Shown: one piece after another, positions 19,498 through 29,256 of the stretch
How positions within the stretch are numbered: position 1 is the stretch's first letter
Layout: each line of letters opens with the position of its first letter
Assembly (NCBI RefSeq): GCF_938028735.1
Contig: NZ_CALIMF010000004.1
Coordinates: 1-64,000, forward strand
Length of the DNA: 64,000 nucleotides
DNA from: an uncultured Thermanaerothrix sp.
GTDB taxonomy: Bacteria; Chloroflexota; Anaerolineae; Anaerolineales; Anaerolineaceae
Reading direction: 5' to 3'
The notes under the pieces: model-generated
Seen by the model: the letters and a program-made list of their open reading frames with translations, nothing else
Told to the model about the DNA's origin: nothing
Database searches by the model: none
Program-made: the position numbers and the translations under genes

Positions 19498-19526
19498 AAT
19501 ATACACCATCCCTCCACCCCAGTCAA
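19498..19526 (-). promoter_or_regulatory. Promoter of the PadR-ABC operon
   Basis: TTGACT (19526-19521) and TATATT (19503-19498) with a 17-base spacer on the minus strand. The predicted start is near 19491, so bound repressor would block initiation or clearance. Confidence 0.75.
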
Positions 19527-19571
19527 GTGATATTTGTCATACAACTATGGATGTCATACCCCCTAATGAAT

Positions 19572-21647
19572 CTATCTCGCCACCCCAACTGCATGGATCA
19601 GAGTAGCCAAGAAATCTTCCGCTGCTTCACTTGGTCGGGTGGAGTTTGCCACCGCCCGAATCAGCGCAGAGCCCACAATTACACCGTCGGCCAACGGATA
19701 CAGCGCCTGCACCTGGGCAGGCGTTGCGATACCGAACCCAATCGCAAGTGGTAGCGTAGCAACTTGACGCACCCGTCGGATGAAAGCGCCCAGGTCCGGC
19801 GGCAAGGAATCCCGTGCCCCGGTCACCCCTGTCACCGAGACCAAGTAGAGAAAGCCCTCGGCCTCGCGTGCGATTTGTGCAATTCGCCTTGCCGCAAGGT
19901 TGGGTGGAACTAATGAGATTAGAGCCAGATTGTGCGCCTGACACAAACGCCGAACCGGAATGGCTTCTTCTAGCGGAAGATCAGGAATGATGAGCCCATC
20001 CACACCAATATGGCTAGCATCGCGGATAAAAGACTCCAGGCCATAAGCCAGCAGTGGATTGAGGTAACTCATGAACAGAAAGGGTTGATCTATACCTTGA
20101 CAGCGCAAGGTGGCAGCCATGTCTAAGGCTTCAGGAACGTTCATTCCCTGAGCTAGGGCGATCTGACTGGCCTGTTGGATGGTTGGGCCGTCTGCAAGTG
20201 GATCCGAGAACGGGATTCCCAGCTCAATAAGGTCGGCCCCGGCCCGTGTCAAGGCCTTGATCACCTCCAAAGAGTCCTCTAGAGTAGGGTATCCTAACGG
20301 AAAATAAGGAATGATCGCCGGGCGTTGCAACTCTCTTGCCTTCCTGAAAGCCGCGGCAATGCGCTCGCCGCCCGGGGGCAGTATACGCGGGAGGGCGAAG
20401 GACGGCTTAGAAGGACGCTCCCGCGACAAGGGTTGATAGGTATCTTGAGTGGAGAAGGGTGTTTCCAACGCCCGGGCAACACTCTCAAGGTCCTTATCCC
20501 CACGCCCGGAGAGATTGACCAAAATGATGGAGTCCGCGGGTAACTGAGGTGCCAGGCGAATGGCCTCGGCCAATGCATGCGCGGACTCCAGCGCCGGTAA
20601 AATCCCCTCCAGGTGGGCCAACATTCGAAAGGCTTCCAGGGCCTCGGCGTCGGTAACCGCGGTGTAAACAACCCGACCTTGTTCGTGCAACCAGGCATGC
20701 TGAGGGCCTACCGCCGGATAGTCCAATCCAGCAGAAATGGAATGCGTCCCCAAAACTTGACCGTCTTCATCTTGAAGCAAATATGTCAGATTACCATGCA
20801 ACACGCCAGGGCGGGCGTTCGCTCCTTTTGCCAGTCGCGCGGCGTGCCGTCCACTCGCCAGCCCCAAGCCACCGGCCTCCACTCCGATCAGGCGCACCAC
20901 TTGATCCTCCAGAAATGCGGAGAATAATCCAATAGCATTTGAACCACCCCCCACACAGGCAATACAAACATCCGGCAAGCGCCCACACTCAGCCAGGATT
21001 TGTACCCGTGCCTCCTGGCCAATGACGGCTTGAAACTCACGCACAATATGCGGATAAGGGTGAGGGCCTAGCGCGGACCCAATCAAATAATAAGTATCTT
21101 GAACGTGGGTCACCCAATCCCGGATCGCTTCGTTGACTGCATCTTTCAAGGTACGGCTACCACCTGTCACCGGACGCACCTCGGCGCCGAGCAAATGCAT
21201 GCGCAGAACATTGGGTTGTTGGCGTGCCATGTCCACTTCACCCATATAGATAACACATTCCAAACCCAGCAAAGCACATGCTGTTGCCGTAGCCACTCCA
21301 TGCTGCCCAGCACCCGTTTCGGCCACTATTCGCCGCTTTCCCATGCGCTGAGCCAGCAAGGCTTGTCCCAACGCATTATTAATCTTGTGGGCACCCGAAT
21401 GGGCCAGATCTTCGCGTTTGAGGTAAATTTGCGCGCCGCCCAGAGCCGCGCTTAGGCGGCGCGCGTAGGTTAAAGGCGTGGGACGCCCCACGTAAGTCCT
21501 GAGCAGGTAGTCCAATCTAGCCTTAAACTCCGCATCTTCCAAAGCATCAATAAAAGCCCGTTCCAGTTCTTGGAGCGGCGGGATTAGTGTTTCCGGCACA
21601 TACTGACCACCATAGGGTCCAAAATAGGGCGAAAAGTGCGCTGTCAT
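19572..21647 (-). CDS. trpBA: Fused tryptophan synthase, TrpB-TrpA
   Basis: A 691-residue single polypeptide. Residues ~1-395 are the PLP-dependent beta subunit: [12 protein letters not shown] contains the Schiff-base lysine, [11 protein letters not shown] the catalytic glutamate and [10 protein letters not shown] the phosphate site. A ~25-residue linker leads to the alpha subunit (~420-691), with both catalytic acids in [16 protein letters not shown] plus SVTGVTGAR and [11 protein letters not shown]. Together they convert indole-3-glycerol phosphate and serine to tryptophan. Fungal tryptophan synthase is fused in the opposite (alpha-beta) order. The reading frame runs unbroken through the junction. 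It is the last trp gene, with a 4-base overlap with trpF. Confidence 0.95.
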   Translation of the reverse strand: MTAHFSPYFGPYGGQYVPETLIPPLQELERAFIDALEDAEFKARLDYLLRTYVGRPTPLTYARRLSAALGGAQIYLKREDLAHSGAHKINNALGQALLAQRMGKRRIVAETGAGQHGVATATACALLGLECVIYMGEVDMARQQPNVLRMHLLGAEVRPVTGGSRTLKDAVNEAIRDWVTHVQDTYYLIGSALGPHPYPHIVREFQAVIGQEARVQILAECGRLPDVCIACVGGGSNAIGLFSAFLEDQVVRLIGVEAGGLGLASGRHAARLAKGANARPGVLHGNLTYLLQDEDGQVLGTHSISAGLDYPAVGPQHAWLHEQGRVVYTAVTDAEALEAFRMLAHLEGILPALESAHALAEAIRLAPQLPADSIILVNLSGRGDKDLESVARALETPFSTQDTYQPLSRERPSKPSFALPRILPPGGERIAAAFRKARELQRPAIIPYFPLGYPTLEDSLEVIKALTRAGADLIELGIPFSDPLADGPTIQQASQIALAQGMNVPEALDMAATLRCQGIDQPFLFMSYLNPLLAYGLESFIRDASHIGVDGLIIPDLPLEEAIPVRRLCQAHNLALISLVPPNLAARRIAQIAREAEGFLYLVSVTGVTGARDSLPPDLGAFIRRVRQVATLPLAIGFGIATPAQVQALYPLADGVIVGSALIRAVANSTRPSEAAEDFLATLIHAVGVAR

Positions 21648-22315
21648 GACCCACCTCGTGAGTTATCAAGTGATAAGGCAGCATAAGCCTCATGAGCTCG
21701 TCGCAGAAACATCTCCATACGGACTTTATCTTTGCGCCCGGGTGCGCTCTCCACCCCCGAAGCCACATCCACCCCCCATGGTCTGACTTGAGTGATAGCC
21801 TCTCCGACATTTTCGGGAGTCAGACCCCCGGCCAACAAAATGGGAACACGTTGAGACAACCACATAGCAACTTGCCAATCAGCCCTCTGCCCACTTCCGC
21901 CATAAAAGCCCGGCCTCAAAGCATCCACTAGACACGCCGGGGGTTCAGGACGCAGCGGGTAAGCACGGAGAAAGGCCTCAACTTCATCTCGTGAGCGCGG
22001 ACGGAAGGCCTTAAATGCCCGTGGGCCCAAGCGCTTAACCTCTTCTGGGGGCTCGTCGCCACTCAACTGGGCAAGATCCAAACGACACATTTCCAGCGTC
22101 TGGAGTACGTCAGCCACAGGGGCGTTGACAAACACTCCCACCAGCGTTGCCTCAGGATAGAGAGAACGAATAACTTCTACAATAGGCCGAGATACGGCTG
22201 GAGAGATATAGCGTGGGCTGGACGGGTAAAAATTGAAGCCCAACAAATTCGCTCCGGCAGCCAAAGCAGTTAAAGCGTCTTCCAGTGTGGTAATACCACA
22301 GATTTTAGCCACCAT
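21644..22315 (-). CDS. trpF: Phosphoribosylanthranilate isomerase
   Basis: About 223 residues, a TIM-barrel isomerase of tryptophan synthesis. [11 protein letters not shown] holds the catalytic cysteine, [13 protein letters not shown] follows, then the [11 protein letters not shown] segment, [10 protein letters not shown] and [16 protein letters not shown] (catalytic Asp and phosphate site). Several start codons overlap the end of trpC (GTG 22324, ATG 22321, ATG 22315). GGGGAG lies 10 bases before 22315, which I prefer. Overlaps trpBA by 4 bases. Confidence 0.93.
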   Translation of the reverse strand: MVAKICGITTLEDALTALAAGANLLGFNFYPSSPRYISPAVSRPIVEVIRSLYPEATLVGVFVNAPVADVLQTLEMCRLDLAQLSGDEPPEEVKRLGPRAFKAFRPRSRDEVEAFLRAYPLRPEPPACLVDALRPGFYGGSGQRADWQVAMWLSQRVPILLAGGLTPENVGEAITQVRPWGVDVASGVESAPGRKDKVRMEMFLRRAHEAYAALSLDNSRGGS

Positions 22316-23108
22316 GATCATCACACTCCCCACGCAACTCACGTAGCAGGGCAACAGGGTCTGCCGCCCGCACCAAAGCCTCACCGATCAGAAAAGCCTC
22401 CACACCTACTGTGCGTAAGTATCGTATATCTTGTGAGGTCTGGATCCCGCTCTCGGCAATCACCCCAATCCCCGCCGGGACCAGAGGACGTAACCATCGT
22501 GTGACATCCAGACTGATGGAAAAATCGTGTAAATTACGGTTATTAATCCCAATAAGGCATGGTGGACCAGCACGCAACGCCTTCTCCAAATCTTCCGCCG
22601 TATGAATCTCCACCAGTGCCGTCATCCCTAGGGCTTGAGTTAGCGTCATCAGGTCATGAAGAAGCCCCTCGTCCAAGTAGGAGGCAATCAATAGAACCGC
22701 ATCTGCCCCCGCCGCCCGCGCTTCATAAAGCTGGTACGGATCAAAAATAAAGTCCTTGCGCAACACTGGCAGAGGAACTTCGCGCACCACCGCTGCCAAA
22801 TCGTCGAGGTTGCCTCGGAAGAAACGGGGTTCGGTGAGCACACTGAGCGCCACTGCGCCCCCAATGTTGTAAAGCCGCGCCTGGGCCACCACATCGAGAT
22901 TGACGCATAGCATCCCCCGCGACGGTGAAGCCCGTTTAATCTCAGCAATAATTGCAGGGCAATCATCGCAAGATCGCAGTGCAGCCCGAAAATCCCGCGG
23001 AGGTGCAGATTGTTCAGCCTCACGCCGCACCACGGGGAAGGGACGCTGGCGTTTAAGCCATTCCAAATCCTCTGCCCTGGCTGCGAAAATAGCTTCTAAT
23101 TGGCTCAT
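22305..23108 (-). CDS. trpC: Indole-3-glycerol phosphate synthase
   Basis: A 267-residue TIM-barrel enzyme that closes the indole ring. Family landmarks are IIAEIKRASPSRGML (catalytic Glu and Lys), LSVLTEPRFFRG, LPVLRKDFIFDPYQ, LVEIHTAEDLEKA, GINNRNLHDF and IAESGIQTSQDI. It is standard in length, and its ATG overlaps the trpD stop by 4 bases. Confidence 0.96.
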   Translation of the reverse strand: MSQLEAIFAARAEDLEWLKRQRPFPVVRREAEQSAPPRDFRAALRSCDDCPAIIAEIKRASPSRGMLCVNLDVVAQARLYNIGGAVALSVLTEPRFFRGNLDDLAAVVREVPLPVLRKDFIFDPYQLYEARAAGADAVLLIASYLDEGLLHDLMTLTQALGMTALVEIHTAEDLEKALRAGPPCLIGINNRNLHDFSISLDVTRWLRPLVPAGIGVIAESGIQTSQDIRYLRTVGVEAFLIGEALVRAADPVALLRELRGECDDHGG

Positions 23109-24124
23109 AACACCACCTCATGCGAAAACGCCACCAGCGCCTCCAAACGTTGCAATGCCGCCCCACTTTGCAGCGCCTCTTCGGCCTCGTACAAGGCCGT
23201 AACCAAGTCACCATTCTCCACAGCCAGCGCCGCCGCCGCATTGAGCAGGACCACATCGCGTCGCGGAGAGCGATCCTCACCCGCCAAGAGTGCCCGCAGC
23301 ATACGTGCGTTTTCTTCAGGTGGTCCCCCATGCAGATCGGCGAGGCTTGCCGGGCGCAGACCCAAATCACGAGCATCCAGGTCATAGGTCTCTACTCGTC
23401 CATCTTTTAAGTGGCTGACCCGATTGGGGCCCGTCGTTGTCAACTCGTCCACACCTCCATAGCCATGCACCACCAGCGCTGCTCTGCCACCCAATGCCCC
23501 CAAGACCTCGGCCATGACATGCGTCCATTGGGCTTCCGCCACGCCAATCAGTTGATGTGTCGCCCCAGCTGGATTGGTCAAGGGGCCTAACAGGTTAAAG
23601 ATGGTGCGCTGACCAATTTCACGGCGTGGACCTATCGCGTGCTTCATCGCGGGATGGAAACGCGGAGCAAAGAGAAAGCCAATGCCCACTTGTTCAATAC
23701 ACCGCGCGACTTGCTCCGGGGTGAGATCCAGGTTAACCCCCAGCGCTGCTAGCACATCCGCGCTACCACATTGTGACGACGCCGCGCGGTTACCGTGCTT
23801 GGCCACTTTGCGCCCCGCGCCAGCAATGACAAAAGCGGCCGCCGTCGAAATGTTGAAGGTGTGCTGACCATCTCCACCAGTGCCAGCTGTATCCATCAGT
23901 GGACCAGAAGAAGCCAGGGGGATCGGCGTGGCATGTGCACGCATTGCACGGGCACTGCCCAAAATCTCTTCGGGCGTTTCCCCCTTCATACGCAGGGCGA
24001 TCAGATAGGCACCTATCTGAGCCGGGGTGGCTTCTCCGCGCATGATCAGGTTCATAGCCTCCTCAGCCTGAGATTCACTTAAGTGCTGGTATTTGACCAG
24101 TTGAGCGATATAAGGCTGGAGCAT
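23105..24124 (-). CDS. trpD: Anthranilate phosphoribosyltransferase
   Basis: A 339-residue enzyme transferring phosphoribose from PRPP to anthranilate. The PRPP loop is DTAGTGGDGQHTFNIST; KHGNRAASSQCGSADVLAALG, RFHPAMKHAIGPRREIGQRT and FNLLGPLTNPA are the remaining landmarks. Complete and of usual length. It starts 11 bases after trpG, behind a GAGG-containing stretch. Confidence 0.96.
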   Translation of the reverse strand: MLQPYIAQLVKYQHLSESQAEEAMNLIMRGEATPAQIGAYLIALRMKGETPEEILGSARAMRAHATPIPLASSGPLMDTAGTGGDGQHTFNISTAAAFVIAGAGRKVAKHGNRAASSQCGSADVLAALGVNLDLTPEQVARCIEQVGIGFLFAPRFHPAMKHAIGPRREIGQRTIFNLLGPLTNPAGATHQLIGVAEAQWTHVMAEVLGALGGRAALVVHGYGGVDELTTTGPNRVSHLKDGRVETYDLDARDLGLRPASLADLHGGPPEENARMLRALLAGEDRSPRRDVVLLNAAAALAVENGDLVTALYEAEEALQSGAALQRLEALVAFSHEVVL

Positions 24125-24135
24125 TTTTCACCTCC

Positions 24136-24705
24136 TCAAGATGGTCTTAGCGCGAGAAAATTTTGCAACAAACGTTCTCCCTCTTGGGTGAGAATGGATT
24201 CGGGATGAAACTGCACGCCAAAAATCGGAAACCTGCGATGACGTACCCCCATAATCTCACCTTCTTGAGTCCATGCGGTAATCTCAATCTCAGATGGTAA
24301 AGGGGGCTCAATCACTAAAGAGTGATAACGGGTAGCCTCAAAGGGGTTGGGTAATCCAATGAATAAGTTGCTGCCATCGTGATGCACCAGGGAGGTTTTT
24401 CCGTGCATCAACCGCGCGGCACGTACTACCCGTCCCCCAAACGCTGCTGCAATACACTGGTGCCCCAGGCACACCCCCAAAATCGGTATGTATGCGCCCA
24501 GTTCACGGATCACATCCACGGAGATCCCTGCATCCTCGGGATCGCCGGGCCCAGGCGAGATCACGATGTGAGAGGGGGAAAGGTGTTTTAGATCCGTACA
24601 GGTAAGCGCATCATTGCGGAAGACCTGAATCTCATTTCCCAGCGCCCCCAGATACTGCACCAAGTTATAGGTAAACGAATCGTAATTATCAATAACCACG
24701 ATCAT
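24136..24705 (-). CDS. trpG: Anthranilate synthase glutamine amidotransferase subunit
   Basis: A 189-residue class I amidotransferase supplying ammonia to Trp[16 protein letters not shown] opens the protein. The nucleophile cysteine is in [15 protein letters not shown] and the His-Glu pair in [10 protein letters not shown]. The start at 24705 follows GGAGG with 8-base spacing; that site lies just after the trpE stop. Confidence 0.96.
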   Translation of the reverse strand: MIVVIDNYDSFTYNLVQYLGALGNEIQVFRNDALTCTDLKHLSPSHIVISPGPGDPEDAGISVDVIRELGAYIPILGVCLGHQCIAAAFGGRVVRAARLMHGKTSLVHHDGSNLFIGLPNPFEATRYHSLVIEPPLPSEIEITAWTQEGEIMGVRHRRFPIFGVQFHPESILTQEGERLLQNFLALRPS

Positions 24706-24721
24706 TGCCCAATCCTCCATC

Positions 24722-26194
24722 TCACCGGGATTCGGTTTCGGCCAGGTCAACAGCCACTAGCAAGGCACGGGCTTTATTAAGCGTTTCTTCATACTCCCGC
24801 TCGGGGAGAGAATCGGCCACAATCCCAGCACCGGCTTGGACTATCAAGCGATCCCCGTGGTAGAACATGGTACGGATGGTGATACAGGTATCCATGTTCC
24901 CATCCCAACCCACATACCCCGTTACGCCGGCATACGGACCACGAGGATGAGGCTCCAAATCACGGATGATTTGCATCGCCCGGATCTTAGGTGCCCCACT
25001 CACTGTACCCGCGGGGAAAGTGGCGCGCAACAGGTCCAGGGCGTTGACTTCGGGGCGCAAACGTCCCTCCACTTGTGAGACAATGTGCATCACGTGGGAG
25101 TAACGCTCCACAATCATGCGTTCGGGCACCTTAACGCTGCCGTATTCGCATACCCGCCCTAGATCATTCCGCGCCAGATCTACCAGCATGATGTGTTCGG
25201 CTCGCTCTTTGGGATCTGCCAAGAGATCAGCTTCATGAGCGAGATCCTCGATGGTCGTAGTGCCACGGGGACGTGTGCCGGCTATCGGGCGCATCATTGC
25301 CTGCCCCGCCTCCAATCGAACATGCAACTCAGGCGAAGCCCCGATCAGATAGAAGGGCTCCCCTGCTATCTCGCCAAAGTCAAAGTAGAACATATAGGGT
25401 GAAGGATTGAGACGGCGTAAGGCACGATAAATCTGGAAGGGATGCACCCGGGCCGGTCGGATCAAGCGTTGAGAGAGAACTGCTTGGAAAATCTCTCCGG
25501 CAGCGATGTATTCCTTGGTCTGTGCCACTGCAGCAAGAAAGCGGTCACGTGAAAACGTTGAGCGTGTCTCCATAGCACCGCCCCTCTTAGAAAGGGGCAA
25601 TGTAGGTAAACGGGATTGGCGCAGGCGAGCCATGACCTCGGCCAAACGCTCCTCTGCCCTGACGGTATCTTTCGAACCCGGACGAGCGAGCAGTAACATT
25701 TTGTTAAAAGCATGATCAAACACAATCAAGACGCCAGTTTCCAACAAAATGGACTCGGGTAGCGATAGATCAGGGGTAAGTCCCAAAACGGGTTCAAAGT
25801 AACGCGCCAGTTCGTACCCCAGATAGCCAACCCAACCACCGGTGAAACGAGGCAGACGGCCGGATGAAGACACCGCAGGCATTGAAGGTTGAAGATAGGG
25901 TTGCAAAACTGCCAGGGGATCGCCACCTATCGGTATAGTCGTGCGTGTGCCTTTCCACTGGTTGTAGATCTCCCACTTAGCGGAGCGCAAAACCCAGATT
26001 TGTTCAGGGAACAGACCGATAAACGAGTACCGCCCTAACCGCTCACCCCCTACCACACTTTCAAGCAGGAACGCTGGCCCTAGTGAGGCCACTTTAAGAT
26101 AGGCTGAAACAGGGGTTTCGGTATCGGCAGGTAACTCATAGACCTGCGTGCCATCTGCCAGCATGCTCACAACAGCAAATTGCGGGGAAACCAT
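24722..26194 (-). CDS. trpE: Anthranilate synthase component I
   Basis: A 490-residue chorismate-utilising enzyme. The C-terminal chorismate-binding half shows [67 protein letters not shown] and [10 protein letters not shown]. The tryptophan-feedback ELxxR/K-type motif is not obvious at the N-terminus, so allosteric control is uncertain. The ATG at 26194 follows GGAGGTGAT; an in-frame GTG at 26203 lies inside that site. First gene of the trp operon, controlled by a T-box leader. Confidence 0.95.
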   Translation of the reverse strand: MVSPQFAVVSMLADGTQVYELPADTETPVSAYLKVASLGPAFLLESVVGGERLGRYSFIGLFPEQIWVLRSAKWEIYNQWKGTRTTIPIGGDPLAVLQPYLQPSMPAVSSSGRLPRFTGGWVGYLGYELARYFEPVLGLTPDLSLPESILLETGVLIVFDHAFNKMLLLARPGSKDTVRAEERLAEVMARLRQSRLPTLPLSKRGGAMETRSTFSRDRFLAAVAQTKEYIAAGEIFQAVLSQRLIRPARVHPFQIYRALRRLNPSPYMFYFDFGEIAGEPFYLIGASPELHVRLEAGQAMMRPIAGTRPRGTTTIEDLAHEADLLADPKERAEHIMLVDLARNDLGRVCEYGSVKVPERMIVERYSHVMHIVSQVEGRLRPEVNALDLLRATFPAGTVSGAPKIRAMQIIRDLEPHPRGPYAGVTGYVGWDGNMDTCITIRTMFYHGDRLIVQAGAGIVADSLPEREYEETLNKARALLVAVDLAETESR

Positions 26195-26204
26195 TTTTAT
26201 CACC

Positions 26205-26579
26205 TCCAGCAGTTAAAAGGCAGTCCCCTCCATCCTCAGGGACGGGAGGGGACTGTTTCCCGCGGTGCCACCCTGCTTAGGCCGGCCCATTTACAAAAAA
26301 TCCCGTCGGTGATGCGACGGGATAAAAAAGGCCAGCCTCACTCTTGCGAGTACGCCGGACTTAACCGGATATACTCTTTGCCCTGATAACGGTGGCAACT
26401 CCGGCACAGGCTACTAGGCACATCGCCGTTTGCCCTGCGGCTCTGGGAACCATTCAGCATCCGCGTACAGACAGGGCTCGCACCTATTCCCTGCTCTCTG
26501 GACTGCCGTTTTGATGCCTACTCTTTCCCTTCAACGCCTTTCCAAGGGGTCAAACTATTCAATTGGTGAGGTTCAAGTT
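26205..26579 (-). ncRNA. T-box leader of the trp operon
   Basis: The T-box core AGGGUGGCACCGCG lies at 26274-26261 on the minus strand. The variable base is C, which would pair with a G discriminator as in tRNA-Trp. It is followed by a terminator hairpin (26255-26221) and a short T-run. Stem I carries CCAGAGAGCAGGG and a likely UGG specifier at 26452-26450 in the context GAAUGGUUCC. Uncharged tRNA-Trp should promote read-through into trpE. Confidence 0.93.
26300..26323. terminator. Extra terminator-like hairpin inside the trp T-box leader
   Basis: A 9-bp inverted repeat (26300-26308 with 26315-26323, 6-base loop) is flanked by T-runs on both strands. It lies between stem I and the T-box core. 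It may be leader stem III, but its shape and TTTTTT tail resemble an intrinsic terminator. Confidence 0.5.
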
Positions 26580-26585
26580 GGGGCA

Positions 26586-26613
26586 ATTTTACAACGAACC
26601 TGTGTTTTGTCAA
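26586..26613 (-). promoter_or_regulatory. Promoter of the trp operon
   Basis: TTGACA (26613-26608) and TAAAAT (26591-26586) with a 16-base spacer on the minus strand. The predicted start near 26579 precedes the T-box. Back-to-back with the tRNA-Gln promoter. Confidence 0.75.
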
Positions 26614-26617
26614 GGCA

Positions 26618-26646
26618 TTGCCATCCCCTCAATTTGCGATTAAAAT
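26618..26646 (+). promoter_or_regulatory. Promoter of tRNA-Gln
   Basis: TTGCCA (26618-26623) and TAAAAT (26641-26646) with a 17-base spacer, about 24 bases before the tRNA 5' end. Its -35 box lies 4 bases from the -35 box of the divergent trp promoter. Confidence 0.55.
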
Positions 26647-26669
26647 AAAAAACGCTCTTACGCAAACAC

Positions 26670-26740
26670 TGGGGCGTGGTGCAATGGCAGCACACCGGAC
26701 TTTGGATCCGTGGATCTTGGTTCGAATCCAGGCGCCCCAG
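26670..26740 (+). tRNA. tRNA-Gln (anticodon TTG)
   Basis: The acceptor arms TGGGGCG and CGCCCCA pair fully. The anticodon loop CTTTGGA gives anticodon TTG between CCGGA and TCCGT, and the T arm is CTTGG TTCGAAT CCAGG. The discriminator is G and CCA is not encoded. The D loop is short (71 bases in total). Confidence 0.93.
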
Positions 26741-26819
26741 CCTAATGGTCGGCAATGAACAAAGCCCAAGACCCACCTTTTTATTCCATAGTAGACGACA
26801 TTTCCTCTCTCCATCTTGT

Positions 26820-26863
26820 GAGTCTTGCCGCTAGGGCAACGCCTGGCAAGACTCGTTTATTTT
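26820..26863 (+). terminator. Terminator after tRNA-Gln
   Basis: GAGTCTTGCC (26820-26829) pairs with GGCAAGACTC (26845-26854) over a 15-base loop, followed by GTTTATTTT. A plausible intrinsic terminator separating the tRNA from the next operon. Confidence 0.7.
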
Positions 26864-26882
26864 CGGGAGGTTCATTGGATTG

Positions 26883-27959
26883 ATGGATCTACGCCTGACC
26901 CCTGTCATCTTAGCCGCCGGTCATGGCAAACGCATGAAATCCAACCTGCCCAAGGTGCTTCATCCCCTCGCGGGTTTGCCCATTATTCATCATGTGTTGC
27001 GCGCTGTGCGTGCCGTCGCCACGGAGCCCCCCGTGGTAGTGATTGGGCATGGCGCAGATCGGGTGCGTCAAGCTATTGGCGAAGGAGTGCGTTTCGCCTA
27101 TCAAGCCGAGCAATTAGGCACTGCGCACGCCCTCCAGATGGCAGAACCCCTGCTGGCAGGCCAAACCGACCTCATCCTAGTCGTCACAGGGGATATGCCC
27201 CTGCTAACGCCAACGACCTTTCGTCGCCTGATTGCCCTACAGGCCGCTAACCCAGGGCCTTTGAGTCTGGTCACCCTGATCAGCGATAATTCGTATGGAT
27301 TTGGGCGTATCCTGCGTTCACCCGATGGTAATGTCCAGGGCATTGTCGAGGAAGCCCAGGCTACCCCCGAGCAACTGGCCATCCGCGAACTCAATGCCAG
27401 CGTGTATTGCTTTGATGCCCACTGGATCTGGGAGGCCTTGCGACGCGTTCCCCTCTCCCCAAAAGGAGAGTACTACCTGACAGATGTTGTTGGACTGGCC
27501 GTCCAAGAGGGTCAGGCGGTACAAACACTGGTGTTGGAAGATCCCCAGGAGGCGTTGGGAATTAACACCCGCGTTCATTTAGCCGAAGCCGAAGCCATTA
27601 TGCGCCGCCGCATCACCACAACCTGGATGGAAAACGGGATAACGATCATCGACCCCAACAGCACCTACATTGAGATGGATGTGCAAATCGGCCGCGATAC
27701 CGTTATTTACCCCTTCACCTGCCTGCGCGGGGCGACTCGCATCGGGCAGAATTGCCGCATTGGTCCTTTCACCTTGTTGCAGGATGTGATTACAGGCGCA
27801 GATTGTCACCTAGTCGGATGCGCCTTGCAGGACACATACCTGGAGTCCGGAACATCCATTTTGCCTACGGGGGGAGCTACGCTCACTTGGCTATCCGGTA
27901 ATACCAGCACCCCCCTTGCCACCCCGCCACCTGAAGATTTATCCCCCCACTATGAGTAG
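26883..27959 (+). CDS. GlmU-like nucleotidyltransferase with truncated beta-helix
   Basis: A 358-residue protein. The N-terminal ~230 residues are a UDP-GlcNAc pyrophosphorylase domain: ILAAGHGKRMKSNLPKVLHPLAG, EQLGTAHALQMAEP, VVTGDMPLLTP, the YGFGRILRSPDG segment, VEEAQATPEQLAIRELNASVY and ALGINTRVHLAEAE. A short left-handed beta-helix (about 250-325) follows. It stops before the region carrying the acetyltransferase active-site residues of full GlmU (~456 residues in E. coli). The C-terminus is Pro/Thr-rich instead. I infer uridylyltransferase activity only. ATG 26883 or TTG 26880 are possible starts behind GGGAGG. Confidence 0.88.
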   Translation: MDLRLTPVILAAGHGKRMKSNLPKVLHPLAGLPIIHHVLRAVRAVATEPPVVVIGHGADRVRQAIGEGVRFAYQAEQLGTAHALQMAEPLLAGQTDLILVVTGDMPLLTPTTFRRLIALQAANPGPLSLVTLISDNSYGFGRILRSPDGNVQGIVEEAQATPEQLAIRELNASVYCFDAHWIWEALRRVPLSPKGEYYLTDVVGLAVQEGQAVQTLVLEDPQEALGINTRVHLAEAEAIMRRRITTTWMENGITIIDPNSTYIEMDVQIGRDTVIYPFTCLRGATRIGQNCRIGPFTLLQDVITGADCHLVGCALQDTYLESGTSILPTGGATLTWLSGNTSTPLATPPPEDLSPHYE

Positions 27960-29256
27960 CGCTCTCGGATTTGGACTCGCCAGTTTGTTGCTCCTGGATG
28001 GAGGCGTTACCCTGCTGCGCGCTGCTCTGCTCAACGCTCAGCGGGGGCGTCTGCTACTGCGCGCTGAAGGACGTGAGCGGGAAGTTGAGCGCGCCGTGCG
28101 CTTGTTGGAGGATACCTATCTGCGGGTAGGGCTGCGCTTTGCCCTATCCCTGCTGCACCTGACTTTGGGTTGGGCATTATGGCAGACACTGTTTACTTTA
28201 AACCCTACCTCAGCCGCTAATCTGCTGTGGGTTCTCTTGGCTGGGGGGCTTGTACTAGCATTGGAGCATGCTCTTGAAGGGGCTGTGGTGGCTCATGCCG
28301 AGTCCTGGGTACTGAACCTCTATGGGCTGTATCGCCTTCTGGCATTCCTGGTCCATCCCTTGGCCGCCCTGCTCATTGCCCTGCGCGGTGGGCGGACCGC
28401 TTTGGAAACCTCACCACACCCGGTCACCGAAGATGAATTACGCGCCTGGGTCAAAAATGAGGACACCCCTGGTAGCCTGGAAAAGGGCGAGCGCGAGATG
28501 ATCTATTCTATTTTCCAGTTTGGCGATACCCTGGCGCGAGAAATCATGGTACCACGGATAGACATCCTGGCTCTGGAAGCTAGTACAACGGTAGAAGAAG
28601 CCATCCGTGCTTTCACCCAGTCCGGGCATTCCCGTGTCCCGGTGTACGAAGAAACCATTGATAACATTATCGGCTTGCTCTATGCCAAAGACCTCTTGCG
28701 CATTCAACTGGACGCCGAAATTCCCCCCGATATTCGCCCCTTCCTGCGACCAGCCTATTTCGTCCCTGAGTCCAAGAAGGTGGATGACCTCTTGCGAGAG
28801 ATGCAGGCACGCAGCATCCACATGGCAATTGTGGTGGATGAGTATGGGGGTACAGCGGGCCTGGTCACGCTGGAAGACATTGTCGAGGAAATCATCGGCG
28901 AGATTCGCGACGAATACGACCAGAGTGAGGAACTGCCCTACCAGGAAATTAGCCCGGATGAATATGTGCTCCATGGCCGCCTTTCGTTGGATGATGTCAA
29001 TGATTTGCTCGAACTAAGCCTGAACACCGATATTGCTGACACATTGGGAGGCTATATCTACAGCGTGGTGGGCAAGGTGCCGGTTGGGGGGGAGCAGATC
29101 CAGGTAGGGGACTGGGAATTTATTGTGGAACAGATCAGCGGACGGCGCATCCGGCGCGTTCGCGCTATCCGCCGGCCCCGGCAAGCCAACACCGAGGAGG
29201 ATGTGAATGAGGCTCGACGACACGACTCGCCAGCAGTTAGTAGCCACAGCGCTTGA
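27952..29256 (+). CDS. CNNM/hemolysin C-family membrane protein with CBS pair
   Basis: A 434-residue protein of the HlyC/CorC (CNNM, DUF21) type. The N-terminal ~150 residues have several membrane segments, unusually divergent from DUF21. A standard CBS pair follows (REIMVPRIDILALEAS; HSRVPVYEETIDNIIGLLYAKDLL; MAIVVDEYGGTAGLVTLEDIVEEIIGEI), then the CorC_HlyC C-terminal domain (YVLHGRLSLDDVNDLL; IQVGDWEFIVEQISGRRIRRVR). The family is linked to magnesium or cobalt transport; the exact role here is not shown. It overlaps the GlmU-like gene by 8 bases and cdd by 50 bases. Confidence 0.87.
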   Translation: MSSALGFGLASLLLLDGGVTLLRAALLNAQRGRLLLRAEGREREVERAVRLLEDTYLRVGLRFALSLLHLTLGWALWQTLFTLNPTSAANLLWVLLAGGLVLALEHALEGAVVAHAESWVLNLYGLYRLLAFLVHPLAALLIALRGGRTALETSPHPVTEDELRAWVKNEDTPGSLEKGEREMIYSIFQFGDTLAREIMVPRIDILALEASTTVEEAIRAFTQSGHSRVPVYEETIDNIIGLLYAKDLLRIQLDAEIPPDIRPFLRPAYFVPESKKVDDLLREMQARSIHMAIVVDEYGGTAGLVTLEDIVEEIIGEIRDEYDQSEELPYQEISPDEYVLHGRLSLDDVNDLLELSLNTDIADTLGGYIYSVVGKVPVGGEQIQVGDWEFIVEQISGRRIRRVRAIRRPRQANTEEDVNEARRHDSPAVSSHSA

